A program made the translations under genes and the position numbers. A DNA stretch of 64,000 nucleotides from Paenibacillus massiliensis 2301065 = DSM 16942. Its GTDB lineage: Bacteria > Bacillota > Bacilli > Paenibacillales > Paenibacillaceae. The notes below the pieces were generated by a model, which was not told where the DNA came from, searched no databases, and saw nothing but the letters and a program-made list of their open reading frames with translations. How positions within the stretch are numbered: position 1 is the first letter of the stretch; every line of letters starts with the position of its first letter. The stretch lies in the NCBI RefSeq assembly GCF_000377505.1, contig NZ_KB898188.1, positions 186,001 through 250,000 on the forward strand, in the 5' to 3' direction. This document shows positions 37,746 to 47,827 of this stretch, one piece after another.

Positions 37746-38105
37746 TACTTTCGCCATGTTCGTAGCCTCCCGAATACGGCAGAATGAGTACCAAGAGAAC
37801 GGTGCTGCATCGACGATTCGCTCTGCGGATTACAGTTGCCCCGCCTCCTCCAGGCTATTGCCGTCCTTCCTTCTCTCTATTGATAAGATATAGGGCAGCA
37901 GCTCTCCTGGTCATTCCCCATCAGGCTATCGCATATCTTCCTTCTCATCCAATTGATATGGCCATAGATATGCGGGTTCCCTGATGCGGGATTATTATAA
38001 AGGCTATGCAAGCGAAAGGAGGCAGCCGTGACTCCCTGCTCTCAGTCATCCTAAGGACCCTGTTCCCAAGGACTTAGCAAGAGGTTCACAGGCTAATAAT
38101 GACCT
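37746..38105. other. Intergenic region without recognised features
   Basis: 360 bp after the MarR gene. Only shadow reading frames are seen; no hairpin with a T-run and no strong promoter stands out. The next gene lacks a clear ribosome binding site. Confidence 0.4.
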
Positions 38106-40196
38106 ATGAATAACAACGATATTTTATTACGTAGACAACGAAAATGGGCTGTACAGTCAGGAAGGCATGAGCTTCCTCTTCCCTATATAGCAACTGCACT
38201 TAAGAATATAGAACAACTCGGCTTCACATGTTCCCCTGCCCTGATCAAGGTGCTCTCTACCCTGACTCCAGCTGCTTTCGTAAAGGAATACAAGCAGTTG
38301 GTCCGTCAACTCAAGACGCTGGTCGGCGCTAATGTTACTTACACGCCGTTGTTCCCACGCTTCCCGACTGATCTCATTGAAGAGGGCTATGCCAAGCTAT
38401 ACGTGCATAATCTGATGCATTATTTCGGGCTGGCTATGCCTGAGCGTGAACGCACTGCACGCCCGACCCTGATCGATCATCCAGAGTTGAAGGTCATTGA
38501 GCTCGGACATCAGGAAGATCTGTCATATCTCATCAGTCAATTAATTCAGGCAGGTACCTCCATATCGGCTACCGATCGGGAGGATATTGAGCAGGTCATC
38601 GCTTCCACGGAGGATATCTCTTCACTCTTGCCTGCTCATATTCCGCACAAGGAAAATGCCAGCTTCGTTGTTGCTATGCTTCTCCGACACGGTAAGGCGA
38701 GTCCTGAGCAGATCGCTCCCTACTTCAAGACGGCTACGGACATATTGCGGCTTGCAGTCGCCCTGTCTGATGGAGATATCAGCCTCGCCCAGAATACCCG
38801 CTTCCGCAAGTTCAAGCGTAGTGAGCGACGCTTGTTGCTGGCGCTACTGGAGCAATGCTTGGGCATCACTGAGGATATGCTTCGCTACAAGGAGCCTTGG
38901 ATTCGACTTGGTGAGATCCTGCATCCATCTGAATACAAGCAGCGTTATCCGCAATCCTTCGCCGCCTTTGATCTGCTGCGTAACAATCGCCCGTATGCTA
39001 CCTTCGGAAGCAAGGTTGAACTGGCACTCCGCTGGCAGCAGACCGATGATGCTCTGCTGCTGCTTGCGGAGCGTCCAGGCGAGCTAGCGCGTAGATTGGA
39101 TCACCTGCTGCGCACACACCCGGAGCCCTATTTCGTAACCGAGCTATTTGGTGACGTCATAGATCAGATATCGACGCCTACACTGCTCCAGCTCATTACG
39201 CATTTTACGCACCGCAACGATGAACGGGCATGGCGAACCTTTTTTCCAAAAGGAAATACCGCCAAGGCCTACACTGTACCCAATCTTCTGCCAAAGCTGG
39301 ATACCACACTATGTGCTACATTGATACATCTCATCCGTCAAGCCCTGCTGGATCGCTTCGCTGAGCTTCCATCACTGGGCAAGGTCTACATTGATGAGCA
39401 ATTAAGACAGCACATGGTGCCATTCTCCCAACGCTCAGCCAGCAAATCGCTGCGCACACTCGTCCGCGGAAGCCGGGTGAGCCTTCCCGAGGGAAATACC
39501 GTGCGCTTCTTCCTGTGGTGGAAGGAAGGCTTCGTGAACGGCAAGCCGACTGGCCGCGTGGATATTGACTTGTCTGCAACGCTATTCGACACAGACTGGA
39601 ACTACATGGATCATATTTCATACACACATCTAAGCTCACGGAAATTCAATGCTGCGCATAGCGGTGATGTCGTTACCGCTCCGAACGGGGCCTGCGAATT
39701 CATCGATCTGGACATCGAATCTGTGATTGGTAATGGTGGTAGATATGTACTTACCTCTCTGCATTCCTTCAATAGCCAGCCGTATTGTGATCTGCCAGAA
39801 TGCTATGCAGGCTGGATGATGCGCAAGCGCCCAGGCTCAGGCGAGGTATTCGAGCCGTCTACGGTGCTGGACAAAGTGGATATTACCTCCGATACACAGA
39901 TTGCGGTTCCAGTCATTCTCGATCTGGTGGAGCGCACAGTCATCTGGTGTGATCTGACGTTCACAAGGGATGTAAGCCATCGCAACAATCTGGAGGGGCA
40001 TCTGTCCGGCCTCGCTCTAACTGGATATACAATGGCGAACTTACGCAAGCCCAATCTGTACGATCTCTTCCTCCTTCATGCAGAGGCACGCGGCCAGCTC
40101 GTGGCTGCACCGGAAGAAGCGGACCTTGTATTCTCTGTTCACTCCGGCATCACCCCTTTCGATCTGGAGACGATTATGGCTCAATATATCGCTTAG
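38106..40196 (+). CDS. Large protein with a TerD-like C-terminal domain
   Basis: 696 residues, soluble. The first about 440 residues are helical, in parts repeat-like (RFKRSERRLLLALLEQCLGI, LGEILHPSEYKQRYPQSFAAF). The last about 230 resemble TerD stress-response domains: DIDLSATLFD, a FNAAHSGDVVTAPNGACEFIDLD stretch and GRYVLTSLHSFNSQ. TerD domains bind calcium and occur in tellurite-resistance and stress clusters. The start ATG has no strong Shine-Dalgarno, so the true start is less sure. Confidence 0.72.
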   Translation: MNNNDILLRRQRKWAVQSGRHELPLPYIATALKNIEQLGFTCSPALIKVLSTLTPAAFVKEYKQLVRQLKTLVGANVTYTPLFPRFPTDLIEEGYAKLYVHNLMHYFGLAMPERERTARPTLIDHPELKVIELGHQEDLSYLISQLIQAGTSISATDREDIEQVIASTEDISSLLPAHIPHKENASFVVAMLLRHGKASPEQIAPYFKTATDILRLAVALSDGDISLAQNTRFRKFKRSERRLLLALLEQCLGITEDMLRYKEPWIRLGEILHPSEYKQRYPQSFAAFDLLRNNRPYATFGSKVELALRWQQTDDALLLLAERPGELARRLDHLLRTHPEPYFVTELFGDVIDQISTPTLLQLITHFTHRNDERAWRTFFPKGNTAKAYTVPNLLPKLDTTLCATLIHLIRQALLDRFAELPSLGKVYIDEQLRQHMVPFSQRSASKSLRTLVRGSRVSLPEGNTVRFFLWWKEGFVNGKPTGRVDIDLSATLFDTDWNYMDHISYTHLSSRKFNAAHSGDVVTAPNGACEFIDLDIESVIGNGGRYVLTSLHSFNSQPYCDLPECYAGWMMRKRPGSGEVFEPSTVLDKVDITSDTQIAVPVILDLVERTVIWCDLTFTRDVSHRNNLEGHLSGLALTGYTMANLRKPNLYDLFLLHAEARGQLVAAPEEADLVFSVHSGITPFDLETIMAQYIA

Positions 40197-40233
40197 CTTA
40201 TAGGTATCTGCTCCATTCTCACCAGTACAAGTA

Positions 40234-40276
40234 AAGGGCTGCTCCCAAGTGCCTCAGCACAGGAAACAGCCCTTCT
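40234..40276 (+). terminator. Terminator after the TerD-like gene
   Basis: AAGGGCTG and CAGCCCTT arms separated by about 25 bases, then a short CTGTT. Confidence 0.65.
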
Positions 40277-40436
40277 GTTATGTACTCATGTCCCCATAGA
40301 GTTATGTCCTCTTAGAGTTTTACCCGCATATACTAATACCTTGAACAGCTATACTCGTACTACCTTGGTACTCATCTACTGATAAGTCTGCTTCGTACAA
40401 TCACTTGAGCCCAGGCTCATCGCTCAAGCCTGCTAC

Positions 40437-41588
40437 TCAACGCTTCCCGTATGTTCGGGCCACATAGTCCAAATACTGCACTCGTGTAAGTCCACCTGTC
40501 CGACTGTTGAATTCGTCATAGGAGGTTTCTGCCGGGAAGCCATATTCCGCCAGAGCCCTGCCGCGCTCCACCTGATATACAGCATTATCCAGCGCTTGGG
40601 ACCAGCTCCTTTTCTCTGGAGCCCCAAAAAAATCCGAATGCAATCCTGCATACACTCCATGGTTCAAAAATTGAAGTCCCGACTTGAAGTCTGTCTCCGC
40701 AGCCAGCTTGGACACCGTGCCAAGCCCCCACGTCAGCTCATAATGCTGCTCCTCCCCTGTGAATCGGGCCTGCTGCCCATACCCCATTGGGAACAGCACA
40801 TCATCCTCTGTCAAGGTCTTATGAGCTACGTATTCATAAGCACCGCGCAGGAATCGATCATCCATTACGATCCATGTCTGCTCCGATAACGGAGCGGCAA
40901 TAATCTCTTCCATGGAAGGGTTCCGGCTCGTGGTCTTATATAGATAAGGCCGTACAAAAAGCGGCATGGTCATTACACTATTCCAGATGCTCTCTTTGCC
41001 AAATAGCTTATCCTTCTGCATGCGGCGCAGATCTCCAATGACAAGTACATAACCATCGGTATGCAGGTCCAGCTCTACCCGAAAAATATCGCCCGGAGTG
41101 GCCTTATACTGCTGATTCTTCATGTACTTGAGTCGCTCCAGCTTGCGTGCATAATCACCAGGAACAATCTCCGGCAGGCGCTTCAGCCACTCTACGATCT
41201 CATCCTTGTCCTTCAATTGCTTGTAATTGGAGAATGGCAAGCTTACAGAATTCCTGTTATTCACAGCAGAAACATAGCTTGTCGAATCTCTTTCACTGAT
41301 GCCTGTCGAGAAGGTAACCCCCTCTGCCTTGTAGCTGCTGACGCTGGTATAATTGAGCTTCTTCTCCTTGCCCCTAGCCGTCTTGGGCAATACAAACTGG
41401 CGCTCTCGGGTAAGTATCTCAACATCGGCCTCAGTATACGAAGCATTACTTACGCTGATTCGCTTTCTTATCACTTCGCCATCAAAGCATACCCAGAAGC
41501 CCTTGCGTAGCTCCGCCTGCTCCCAATGCTCCTTCAGCGGTTCCAGCCCAACATAATGACGTATTTCATTCGTCAGCCATGCTTCCAT
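40437..41588 (-). CDS. Protein of unknown function with an Imm26-like segment
   Basis: 383 residues, soluble. About residues 164-240 (TPGDIFRVELDLHTDGYVLV and following, ending near MPLFVRPYLYK) resemble the Imm26 immunity fold. The rest is not recognised. It lies directly after a SUKH gene on the same strand (41628-42257), 39 bases apart, so the two may be a unit. No toxin gene is adjacent. Confidence 0.6.
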   Translation of the reverse strand: MEAWLTNEIRHYVGLEPLKEHWEQAELRKGFWVCFDGEVIRKRISVSNASYTEADVEILTRERQFVLPKTARGKEKKLNYTSVSSYKAEGVTFSTGISERDSTSYVSAVNNRNSVSLPFSNYKQLKDKDEIVEWLKRLPEIVPGDYARKLERLKYMKNQQYKATPGDIFRVELDLHTDGYVLVIGDLRRMQKDKLFGKESIWNSVMTMPLFVRPYLYKTTSRNPSMEEIIAAPLSEQTWIVMDDRFLRGAYEYVAHKTLTEDDVLFPMGYGQQARFTGEEQHYELTWGLGTVSKLAAETDFKSGLQFLNHGVYAGLHSDFFGAPEKRSWSQALDNAVYQVERGRALAEYGFPAETSYDEFNSRTGGLTRVQYLDYVARTYGKR

Positions 41589-41627
41589 TCGCTACCACCT
41601 TCCTAGCCACTAACTTGACGTATATCG

Positions 41628-42257
41628 TTATTGTTGCGTCACCTTGGCCAATGACTGATCTAGCCACAGCTCATACCAATCCAGAAAATTCAGCCTATCC
41701 TTATTACCAAAATATTGATCAGGATAAATTCCGCCGCTATTCCCGCGGTCATCTACCCAAATCTCTCCATAGGAATTCCCATTTACGATCAGATTCATCG
41801 TTACACCGCAGCCAAAATTGCTGATACGCAGCATGCCCGCAGAGTGCCGATCACTGAAGTACTCCTCATCCTTGGCCGCACTCTCTTCCTCGTCTACATC
41901 ATCCTCGAACCAATCCACTTCCGGGTTCCAGGTCTCTGTATAAGGAAATTCCCCCGAGATATCATTCGGTAGATCCTTGTAGTCCAAATCTACATAGATG
42001 CCTTCCTCAGGCTTCTCCAGTCCATAATATGGTCCAGCCCCGCCTGCACCGATCTCCATCAAGAAGGCTTTGTAATCCTCCGGGAGACTTACACTCCAGT
42101 CGGACTCCAATTGCCGAATTTCTTCAGGTGTCTTGACAGGGTCGAGCTCATAATCATGGCAATCGGCTCCGAACACAGTAAGCTCAGTGTCCGCTTGTCT
42201 GAGCTGATGGAGCTTGGAGCTAATCCGTTGTAGCTGCTCTTTATACATCTGCTTCAC
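41628..42257 (-). CDS. SMI1/KNR4 (SUKH) domain protein
   Basis: 209 residues. Core SUKH motifs: VSLPEDYKAFLMEIGAGGAGPYYGLEKP and GCGVTMNLIVNGNSYGEIWVDDR. The N-terminal 45 residues closely parallel the larger SUKH protein at 31666 (YKEQLQRISSKL, AD-ELTVFGADCHDY), so the two are paralogues. GTG at 42257 or ATG at 42248 could start it; both follow GAGG. Confidence 0.9.
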   Translation of the reverse strand: MKQMYKEQLQRISSKLHQLRQADTELTVFGADCHDYELDPVKTPEEIRQLESDWSVSLPEDYKAFLMEIGAGGAGPYYGLEKPEEGIYVDLDYKDLPNDISGEFPYTETWNPEVDWFEDDVDEEESAAKDEEYFSDRHSAGMLRISNFGCGVTMNLIVNGNSYGEIWVDDRGNSGGIYPDQYFGNKDRLNFLDWYELWLDQSLAKVTQQ

Positions 42258-42660
42258 CCATCCTCAATGTAATACTCTAGTTATATACCATCACGAACTA
42301 CCACCACGAACAATAAATTTACCGAAAAAATTTCATGTTACAACCACAATACTTATAGTTTATCAGATTTCTAGCCTCCATGATTAGGGCCCCCAAGGAC
42401 TACCTGGTTCAAGTTAAACGTTGGCAAACCTTACAAAGCCAATAAGCCCCTAGACCCACTCTCCTAGACGGGTATCCGAGGCTTGAACATCATGCATGTA
42501 AGACATGAATGTGCTTCATATTTTATTTTCTTACGTTCTTGTGCTACAGCACTCTATTGCTCTTATGCCGCAGTGCTCTCAAGCAACGACAAACTACAGA
42601 TTTACGTTTGCAATCGCATCTCTTATCGCGGGTCTCACAGGCTGGTTACGCTATTATCTG
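42258..42660. other. Intergenic region between a SUKH gene and fhuF
   Basis: 403 bp. No gene recognised on either strand; reading frames here are shadows without conserved features. No clear terminator for fhuF. Confidence 0.35.
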
Positions 42661-43500
42661 TCATGTCTGCTTCGCGCAGTATTCTTCGAATTTGTGCTGT
42701 CGCTGCTTCCGGGTCAGACGCGGGCAGGTATAACAATAATCCTGTCCTTCCACCCGATAAAATTGACAGCAGGCGTTCTTCATCACAGTTAGCCGGTTCG
42801 GTACCAGCGGCTCCAAATGAACAATCTTAACGGCAAATGGATTCCGGCGGCAGCCAAACACCTGAGATGCATCTGCTTCGTCCCTCAGCAGCTGGTAATC
42901 GTCCTTCACCCGTTCCCGCAGAACGGGCTCATCCAGTTCCTCGGCCAGCCACTGCTGCTCCCGATAGAAGCGGCTCGGCCACTGCCCCCAGAGCTGTGTC
43001 TCAGCAATGCCGCTCACCTCGGCCAGCTGCTTCAGCAAGAGCCCCAATTGACCTTTATATAGTGCTGTCCATTGCTGCCTGAGCCAGTTCTGTCTTGCAT
43101 CAACGTCGAGCGGAGCCAGAGTTTCAGCCCAGTGCTCCAGCACAAAATCCACTCTTGCCCGTCCATTATGCTCCCATAGACGCAACGATAGGTTCGAAAG
43201 AGAGAAATCAGCAGCCGTATTATATATAGATAACCCATATTGGAATGCCAGCGGAATGGCACCGATCCAGCCAGCAGTGAATGCTGCTGCTACTTGACGG
43301 TCCTCCGCCCGCGCAATGCGTGTGTAGTGATCCAGGTAGTCTGCTACCAGCTGGGGATTGAGCAGGTCTATCAGTCTGTATACACCTTTGTCATTATGCG
43401 CCATTACTCGCTGAGCTTCGTCCAGGGACAATTGACTGATGTCAGCACGGAGGGTAATCCCATACTCTTTACTAAGCCGCGAGTCTTCACATAGCCTCAT
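42661..43500 (-). CDS. fhuF: Ferric siderophore reductase, FhuF family
   Basis: 279 residues. Reduces iron in imported siderophores with a [2Fe-2S] cluster. The diagnostic cluster motif is at the C terminus: CC, ten residues, C, two residues, C (CCQFYRVEGQDYCYTC). The ATG at 43500 has AAAGGAGAAGG upstream. A near-perfect Fur box lies 46-60 bases before it, so it is expected to be iron-repressed. No siderophore ABC genes are adjacent. Confidence 0.88.
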   Translation of the reverse strand: MRLCEDSRLSKEYGITLRADISQLSLDEAQRVMAHNDKGVYRLIDLLNPQLVADYLDHYTRIARAEDRQVAAAFTAGWIGAIPLAFQYGLSIYNTAADFSLSNLSLRLWEHNGRARVDFVLEHWAETLAPLDVDARQNWLRQQWTALYKGQLGLLLKQLAEVSGIAETQLWGQWPSRFYREQQWLAEELDEPVLRERVKDDYQLLRDEADASQVFGCRRNPFAVKIVHLEPLVPNRLTVMKNACCQFYRVEGQDYCYTCPRLTRKQRQHKFEEYCAKQT

Positions 43501-43545
43501 GATCCTTCTCCTTTCGGATCGAGCCAATCCTCACTATTTCTCTAT

Positions 43546-43560
43546 TGATATTGATTATCA
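43546..43560 (-). promoter_or_regulatory. Fur box before fhuF
   Basis: TGATATTGATTATCA, 14 of 15 positions match TGATAATNATTATCA. It lies within a larger palindrome with ATTGATA and TATCAAT arms. Confidence 0.8.
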
Positions 43561-43651
43561 ATGAAATTATAAGAAAAAGCAGGGCCAGGGAACATGGACT
43601 TTAGCGTTCACTATCTGGACAAATACGATGGGTATTCTGTGACCTCTGTAC

Positions 43652-44377
43652 TTAATCAGAGCTATCGCTCCCTTGGAACTTGTATCCAATTCCACGTACA
43701 GTTGCGATGTAGCGATGGGGGCTATCTGCATACTCCTCAAGCTTACGTCTCAGATGATGAACATGTACCATGACTGTACGGGTATCACTCCAATGCTCCA
43801 GCCCCCACACCTGCTCGTACAATTGCTCCACACTGAACACCAGACCTGGATGACCAGCCATGTAGAGTAAAAGCTGCAGTTCTTTGGCTGTCAGGACGAG
43901 CTCCCTGCCATTAAGTCTTGCCTCATTTCGGATAAAATCCAGCTCCAGTTGACCATCACTCCATATTCGTCTCATGGCAGCAGCATGCGGTCCCCCAGAC
44001 ATAGGTGAGCTTCTCAGCCGGGCCTTTACCCGTGCGACCATAATATCGGGGTCAAACGGCTTGGTAATATAGTCATCACCATGCTCCAGACCCGAAATAA
44101 TATCCTCACTCTCCTTCAGACTGCTTAAGAAGATGACCTGAATATCCATCCTTTGCTTGAGTGTCTGTACCCATTCCTTACCAGAGCCATCAGGAAGCAT
44201 AATGTCACAGATGATCAAAGCAGGTCTATACCCATTCAGGAGCCCCACAGCTTCAGCCAAGCTATTGGCCACACGGGTCGTGAAGCCGTGATTAAGCAAA
44301 TAAAGGGACACTAATTCGGCGATATCCACATCGTCTTCTACAATTAAAATATCGCGTTGCTCCTCAATCGCATTCAT
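43652..44377 (-). CDS. Two-component response regulator, OmpR family
   Basis: 241 residues. Receiver domain with phospho-Asp in LIICDIMLPDGSGK and conserved Lys in DDYITKPFDP, then a winged helix DNA-binding domain (VLTAKELQLLLYMAGHPGLVFSVEQLYEQVWG through RGIGYKF). The ATG at 44377 follows GGGGGAGG. Overlaps the kinase gene end by 14 bases, so the two are coupled. Confidence 0.95.
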   Translation of the reverse strand: MNAIEEQRDILIVEDDVDIAELVSLYLLNHGFTTRVANSLAEAVGLLNGYRPALIICDIMLPDGSGKEWVQTLKQRMDIQVIFLSSLKESEDIISGLEHGDDYITKPFDPDIMVARVKARLRSSPMSGGPHAAAMRRIWSDGQLELDFIRNEARLNGRELVLTAKELQLLLYMAGHPGLVFSVEQLYEQVWGLEHWSDTRTVMVHVHHLRRKLEEYADSPHRYIATVRGIGYKFQGSDSSD

Positions 44378-46763
44378 GTCTTGGTCCCTCCCCCTTGATC
44401 CATACAGGCAGCCTGAAATAAAATCCACTGCCTGCTCCTGGCTTACTCTCTACCCTGATATCCCCCTCATGATGATGTATGATCTCCTTGCAGATCGCCA
44501 GACCCAGACCAGATCCGGTATGCTGGCTATCCATAGCTGCACCGGGTCCCTTCACTTGACCAAAGCGCTCAAAAATATGCTCATGCATGGACGGATCGAT
44601 TCCAATTCCGGTATCTTGCACCCGGATTACGGCCATCAGCACAGCTCCTTCCTTGTTGACCCCCTGAGACTCCTCTACATGGATGTGAAGGCTGATGGCC
44701 CCAGGAGGAGCCGTGAAGCGTAGCGCATTGGATATTAGATTGGACAGCACCTGCTCGATTCGTACCGGGTCCAGGCGAGCGAAGCATGACGAATATGAGC
44801 CAGGGGGTGGCAGCACCTGCTCATACCTAATACCTCGATCTGCAATCTCGTATTCGTATTTATCGAATAGGTCTTTCATGAATGGAAACAGTTCAACCTC
44901 CCGCATATGAAACTTGCTCTGGTTGGTCTCCAGCTTCGTTAGCTCAATCAGATCCAGTATCATTTGTTCCAGAAGAATGGAACGCTCATAGATTCGATTA
45001 GCATACTTGGGAGCATCCTGGGTAATAATTCCGTCTCGCAATGCCTTCGCGAAGCCCTTAATCGAAGTAATCGGCGTACTTAGCTCGTGCGAAATATTAG
45101 CGAGTAGACGCACCCGGAACTGCTCAATATCCGCCATCTTCCGGTTGGCCTCCTGCAGATGGCTGTTACTCTGCAGCAAGGATTGCGTCCGCTCCTCCAC
45201 AGTGCGTTCCAGCGAGTGATTCGTCTCCAGCAGCTGTGCAGACAGCTCCTCCTTCGCCTGCAGCGCACTAGAGAAACGGTAAGACAGATTGAGTGCCTGA
45301 GTTAACAGAAAAGCCAGCAGTCCCATGGACAGCAGGTCATCCGTCGCCAGCAAGCCTGAATAGAACAGCATATCGTTCAAGGCGAAGATCATGAAGATCA
45401 GGAAGCCCATTGCATTCATAAATGATCCCTTGCGGCGGCTAAATACCGAGCGGGCATACACATAAGTCGTGTACAGCAGAATCGGGAACAGCGCGCCCCA
45501 AATATAGATAACGAGCCAGTAAGTATACACGCGTGCAGGCAACAGCAAAAACAACAGTGTACAGCCAAGCATCACAATGGCGGTCACCTGAGGTGCACGG
45601 GCGTGAGATTCCGCCGGATACTCTCTATGTATGAACAGCACCACAATCAAGCCGGTCATGGATATTGAGATGTACTCGGCCTTCACGGCCCATTCCCATG
45701 GTAAGGATGGTAACAGATACGGGGCCGTAGTCTCTCCAAGCACGACTGTTCGTACGCCTACAGCTATACATAGCAAGCTGAATAGCAGCGCGGAGAACTC
45801 CTGTCTCCGATTCAAATAGACCAGCAGATAGTATAGCGACATCACGCAGAATATTCCTACAATGAACATCTGGGCAGCGACACGATATACACGTAGCCAG
45901 GATATCCCCTCAGCCATCCCTATCTCCATCTCCTGCCATATTCCTGCATTACGCTGCGAAAAGTTGGAGACCTGAATAACAATCTCATTCCAGCCCTCCA
46001 CTGGCTCAAAGTAGAAGGTCTTCGGGTAGCTTGCTGGCTGCATTGTGGCATGACTCGTTCCGACGATTCCATTGCCGCCCTTCAGCTCGCCATTCACCCA
46101 TAAGCGATAAGCTGAGGCAATGCTCTTGGGGTAAATGCCTAGCATCTGATGCTCGCGCACCAACTGCTCTGGAGCCAGAAAGCGAAGCCGGTACGTGGCA
46201 TATCCCTCATTGGGCAGATGCCCGGTCCCCAGCTTGTAAGCTGTCCAAGGCTGTGGAACAGATGCCAAAGCAGGCTGCGGGAGCGAAGGACTTTGGAAAT
46301 CCTTTGGCTCCAGTAAAGCCTCCCAATAAAATTCCCACTCTCCGTTCAATTCCAGCGTAGGCTGCTGCTCTCCATTCCAATTCGATAGATCTGTAGTGCC
46401 ATCCGTCACCTGTCCGAGGACAGGCTCGGCAGAAGCGGTAGATAGTCCCCACCAGGCTGAGCCTTGGGGCAGCATGCATAGGAGGATGACGAACAATATC
46501 GCCAAGCATGTAGCTACCACTGCTTTACGGGCTTTCTTGCAGAGGAGTCTGCAATATTCTAGGATCGCCCGTGACGGACTGGCGATCTTCTTGTCAGAGA
46601 CTATCACTTCCCTAGAAGAGCGTTGTATTTTATAGAATGATTCAAAAGACGATTTACAAGATGAGGCACAAGATGGGTCATAAAATATACCCAAGGACTC
46701 GCCCTTGCCTTTGTCTGTATCCTGCATTGTTAGTTCATCTAGCATGCCAAAGCGATCCTCCAT
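44364..46763 (-). CDS. Sensor histidine kinase, 7TMR-DISM type
   Basis: 799 residues as the longest frame. A membrane helix at about 83-103, an extracellular 7TMR-DISM beta-sandwich (about 130-310, LNGEWEFYWEAL), seven membrane helices (about 315-515), a coiled-coil linker, HisKA with phospho-acceptor in LANISHELSTPITSIKGF, and HATPase (NLISNALRF, DTGIGID, HTGSGLGLAI). It partners the overlapping response regulator. The long Cys/Ser-rich cytoplasmic N-tail is unusual; a later start (ATG at 46745, or further in) is possible. The signal is probably a carbohydrate or envelope cue (family inference). Confidence 0.88.
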   Translation of the reverse strand: MEDRFGMLDELTMQDTDKGKGESLGIFYDPSCASSCKSSFESFYKIQRSSREVIVSDKKIASPSRAILEYCRLLCKKARKAVVATCLAILFVILLCMLPQGSAWWGLSTASAEPVLGQVTDGTTDLSNWNGEQQPTLELNGEWEFYWEALLEPKDFQSPSLPQPALASVPQPWTAYKLGTGHLPNEGYATYRLRFLAPEQLVREHQMLGIYPKSIASAYRLWVNGELKGGNGIVGTSHATMQPASYPKTFYFEPVEGWNEIVIQVSNFSQRNAGIWQEMEIGMAEGISWLRVYRVAAQMFIVGIFCVMSLYYLLVYLNRRQEFSALLFSLLCIAVGVRTVVLGETTAPYLLPSLPWEWAVKAEYISISMTGLIVVLFIHREYPAESHARAPQVTAIVMLGCTLLFLLLPARVYTYWLVIYIWGALFPILLYTTYVYARSVFSRRKGSFMNAMGFLIFMIFALNDMLFYSGLLATDDLLSMGLLAFLLTQALNLSYRFSSALQAKEELSAQLLETNHSLERTVEERTQSLLQSNSHLQEANRKMADIEQFRVRLLANISHELSTPITSIKGFAKALRDGIITQDAPKYANRIYERSILLEQMILDLIELTKLETNQSKFHMREVELFPFMKDLFDKYEYEIADRGIRYEQVLPPPGSYSSCFARLDPVRIEQVLSNLISNALRFTAPPGAISLHIHVEESQGVNKEGAVLMAVIRVQDTGIGIDPSMHEHIFERFGQVKGPGAAMDSQHTGSGLGLAICKEIIHHHEGDIRVESKPGAGSGFYFRLPVWIKGEGPRHECD

Positions 46764-47064
46764 AACTGCCGTCGACTGACTATATCCGCTATGAGCTAGC
46801 TTCAGCCGTATTTTTTAGAACACATCGCTATTATATCAGGAGGTTGTAAAGATCGTATTGGCACTTTTTTGAATAAGTCGCTGCGAAGTCTTGGGTCATT
46901 GTATGATTCCGTAATTTGAAAATGCCCCTTCCATCAGCCAGATACGGCTGTGTAAGGAGCTGTGGAGTTGCCTAGTAACTGTGATCGAACAAAGAGCTTA
47001 CTACCCATATTCCCAAGCCTGCTTGTGAAGGCCGATGCACAAGCCCTAATGAAAAGCCGTGAGC

Positions 47065-47562
47065 TTATCCATCCAGACCCGACTGGGCTTTGGTTAGCAG
47101 CTTGCCATTCTGAAATGTGAACACAGCATTCGCACCGATCCCCCCGGTACCAAAATAGGAGTACACAGCCATAGTCGAGGACTCGCTGATCGCATTGCCA
47201 TCACCACCCATGATTGCGGCGACATCCTCATAGGTCATACCAATCTCGACTTGCTGATACTGCCCCAATGTAATCCGAACACCGTCCCCCTGATCCAACG
47301 GACCATTTTTGCTGGACTCTGTGCTTTCAGTATCTGCTCCCTCTATCACGGCGCTCGCGATGTCCTGCTCCTTCAATTCTTCCGTAAGCTCTGTAATGTT
47401 CTGATCGCGCTCAGCCAGTCGTTGCTCCAGCTCTGCTACACGCTGCTCAAGCCTCTCGTACTCGATCTGAGAAGGACTGGAAGACTCCCCACAAGCGGCT
47501 ACAAGCGTGCACATTGCCACCAGGCCGGCTCCACCAAGCATTCTGCTCATCTTTTGTTTCAT
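47065..47562 (-). CDS. Lipoprotein with coiled coil and SmpA/OmlA-like domain
   Basis: 165 residues. Lipobox LVAAC at about residue 24; a short coiled coil follows (YERLEQRVAELEQRLAERDQNITELTEEL); then a beta-lactamase-inhibitor/BamE-like motif VEIGMTYEDVAAIMGG and a closing strand pair (AVFTFQNGKLLTKAQ). Extracellular, lipid-anchored; role unknown. The ATG at 47562 follows AGGGGGCAG. The 301-bp gap between it and the kinase gene holds only a weak hairpin (about 46923-46957). Confidence 0.8.
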   Translation of the reverse strand: MKQKMSRMLGGAGLVAMCTLVAACGESSSPSQIEYERLEQRVAELEQRLAERDQNITELTEELKEQDIASAVIEGADTESTESSKNGPLDQGDGVRITLGQYQQVEIGMTYEDVAAIMGGDGNAISESSTMAVYSYFGTGGIGANAVFTFQNGKLLTKAQSGLDG

Positions 47563-47827
47563 GGAAATACTGCCCCCTATACCCATTGCATTTTTTCTCG
47601 CTTGTTATATTGTGTGACCTTTTTACTGTGAAAAAATAATCCATCCTAGTGTATCATGACTGGATTTTTCTGTAACTGAGTCTCAGGTCTGCTTTACAAT
47701 GCCCTTACGTACATCACCAGGGGGCACTGGCACATGATCAACCGTAAAGACTTGTAGCGTAGCATCTATATCCGCCTGCAGGTGGCTTACCTTGAGGAGG
47801 ACTATAATGGAAACCTTTCCTTGAGAT

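Noticed and set aside
47700..47815. Minus-strand frame reading VSHLQADIDATLQVFTVDH and on
   Set aside because: It looks weakly coding, but has no recognised family or supported start; too short to call.
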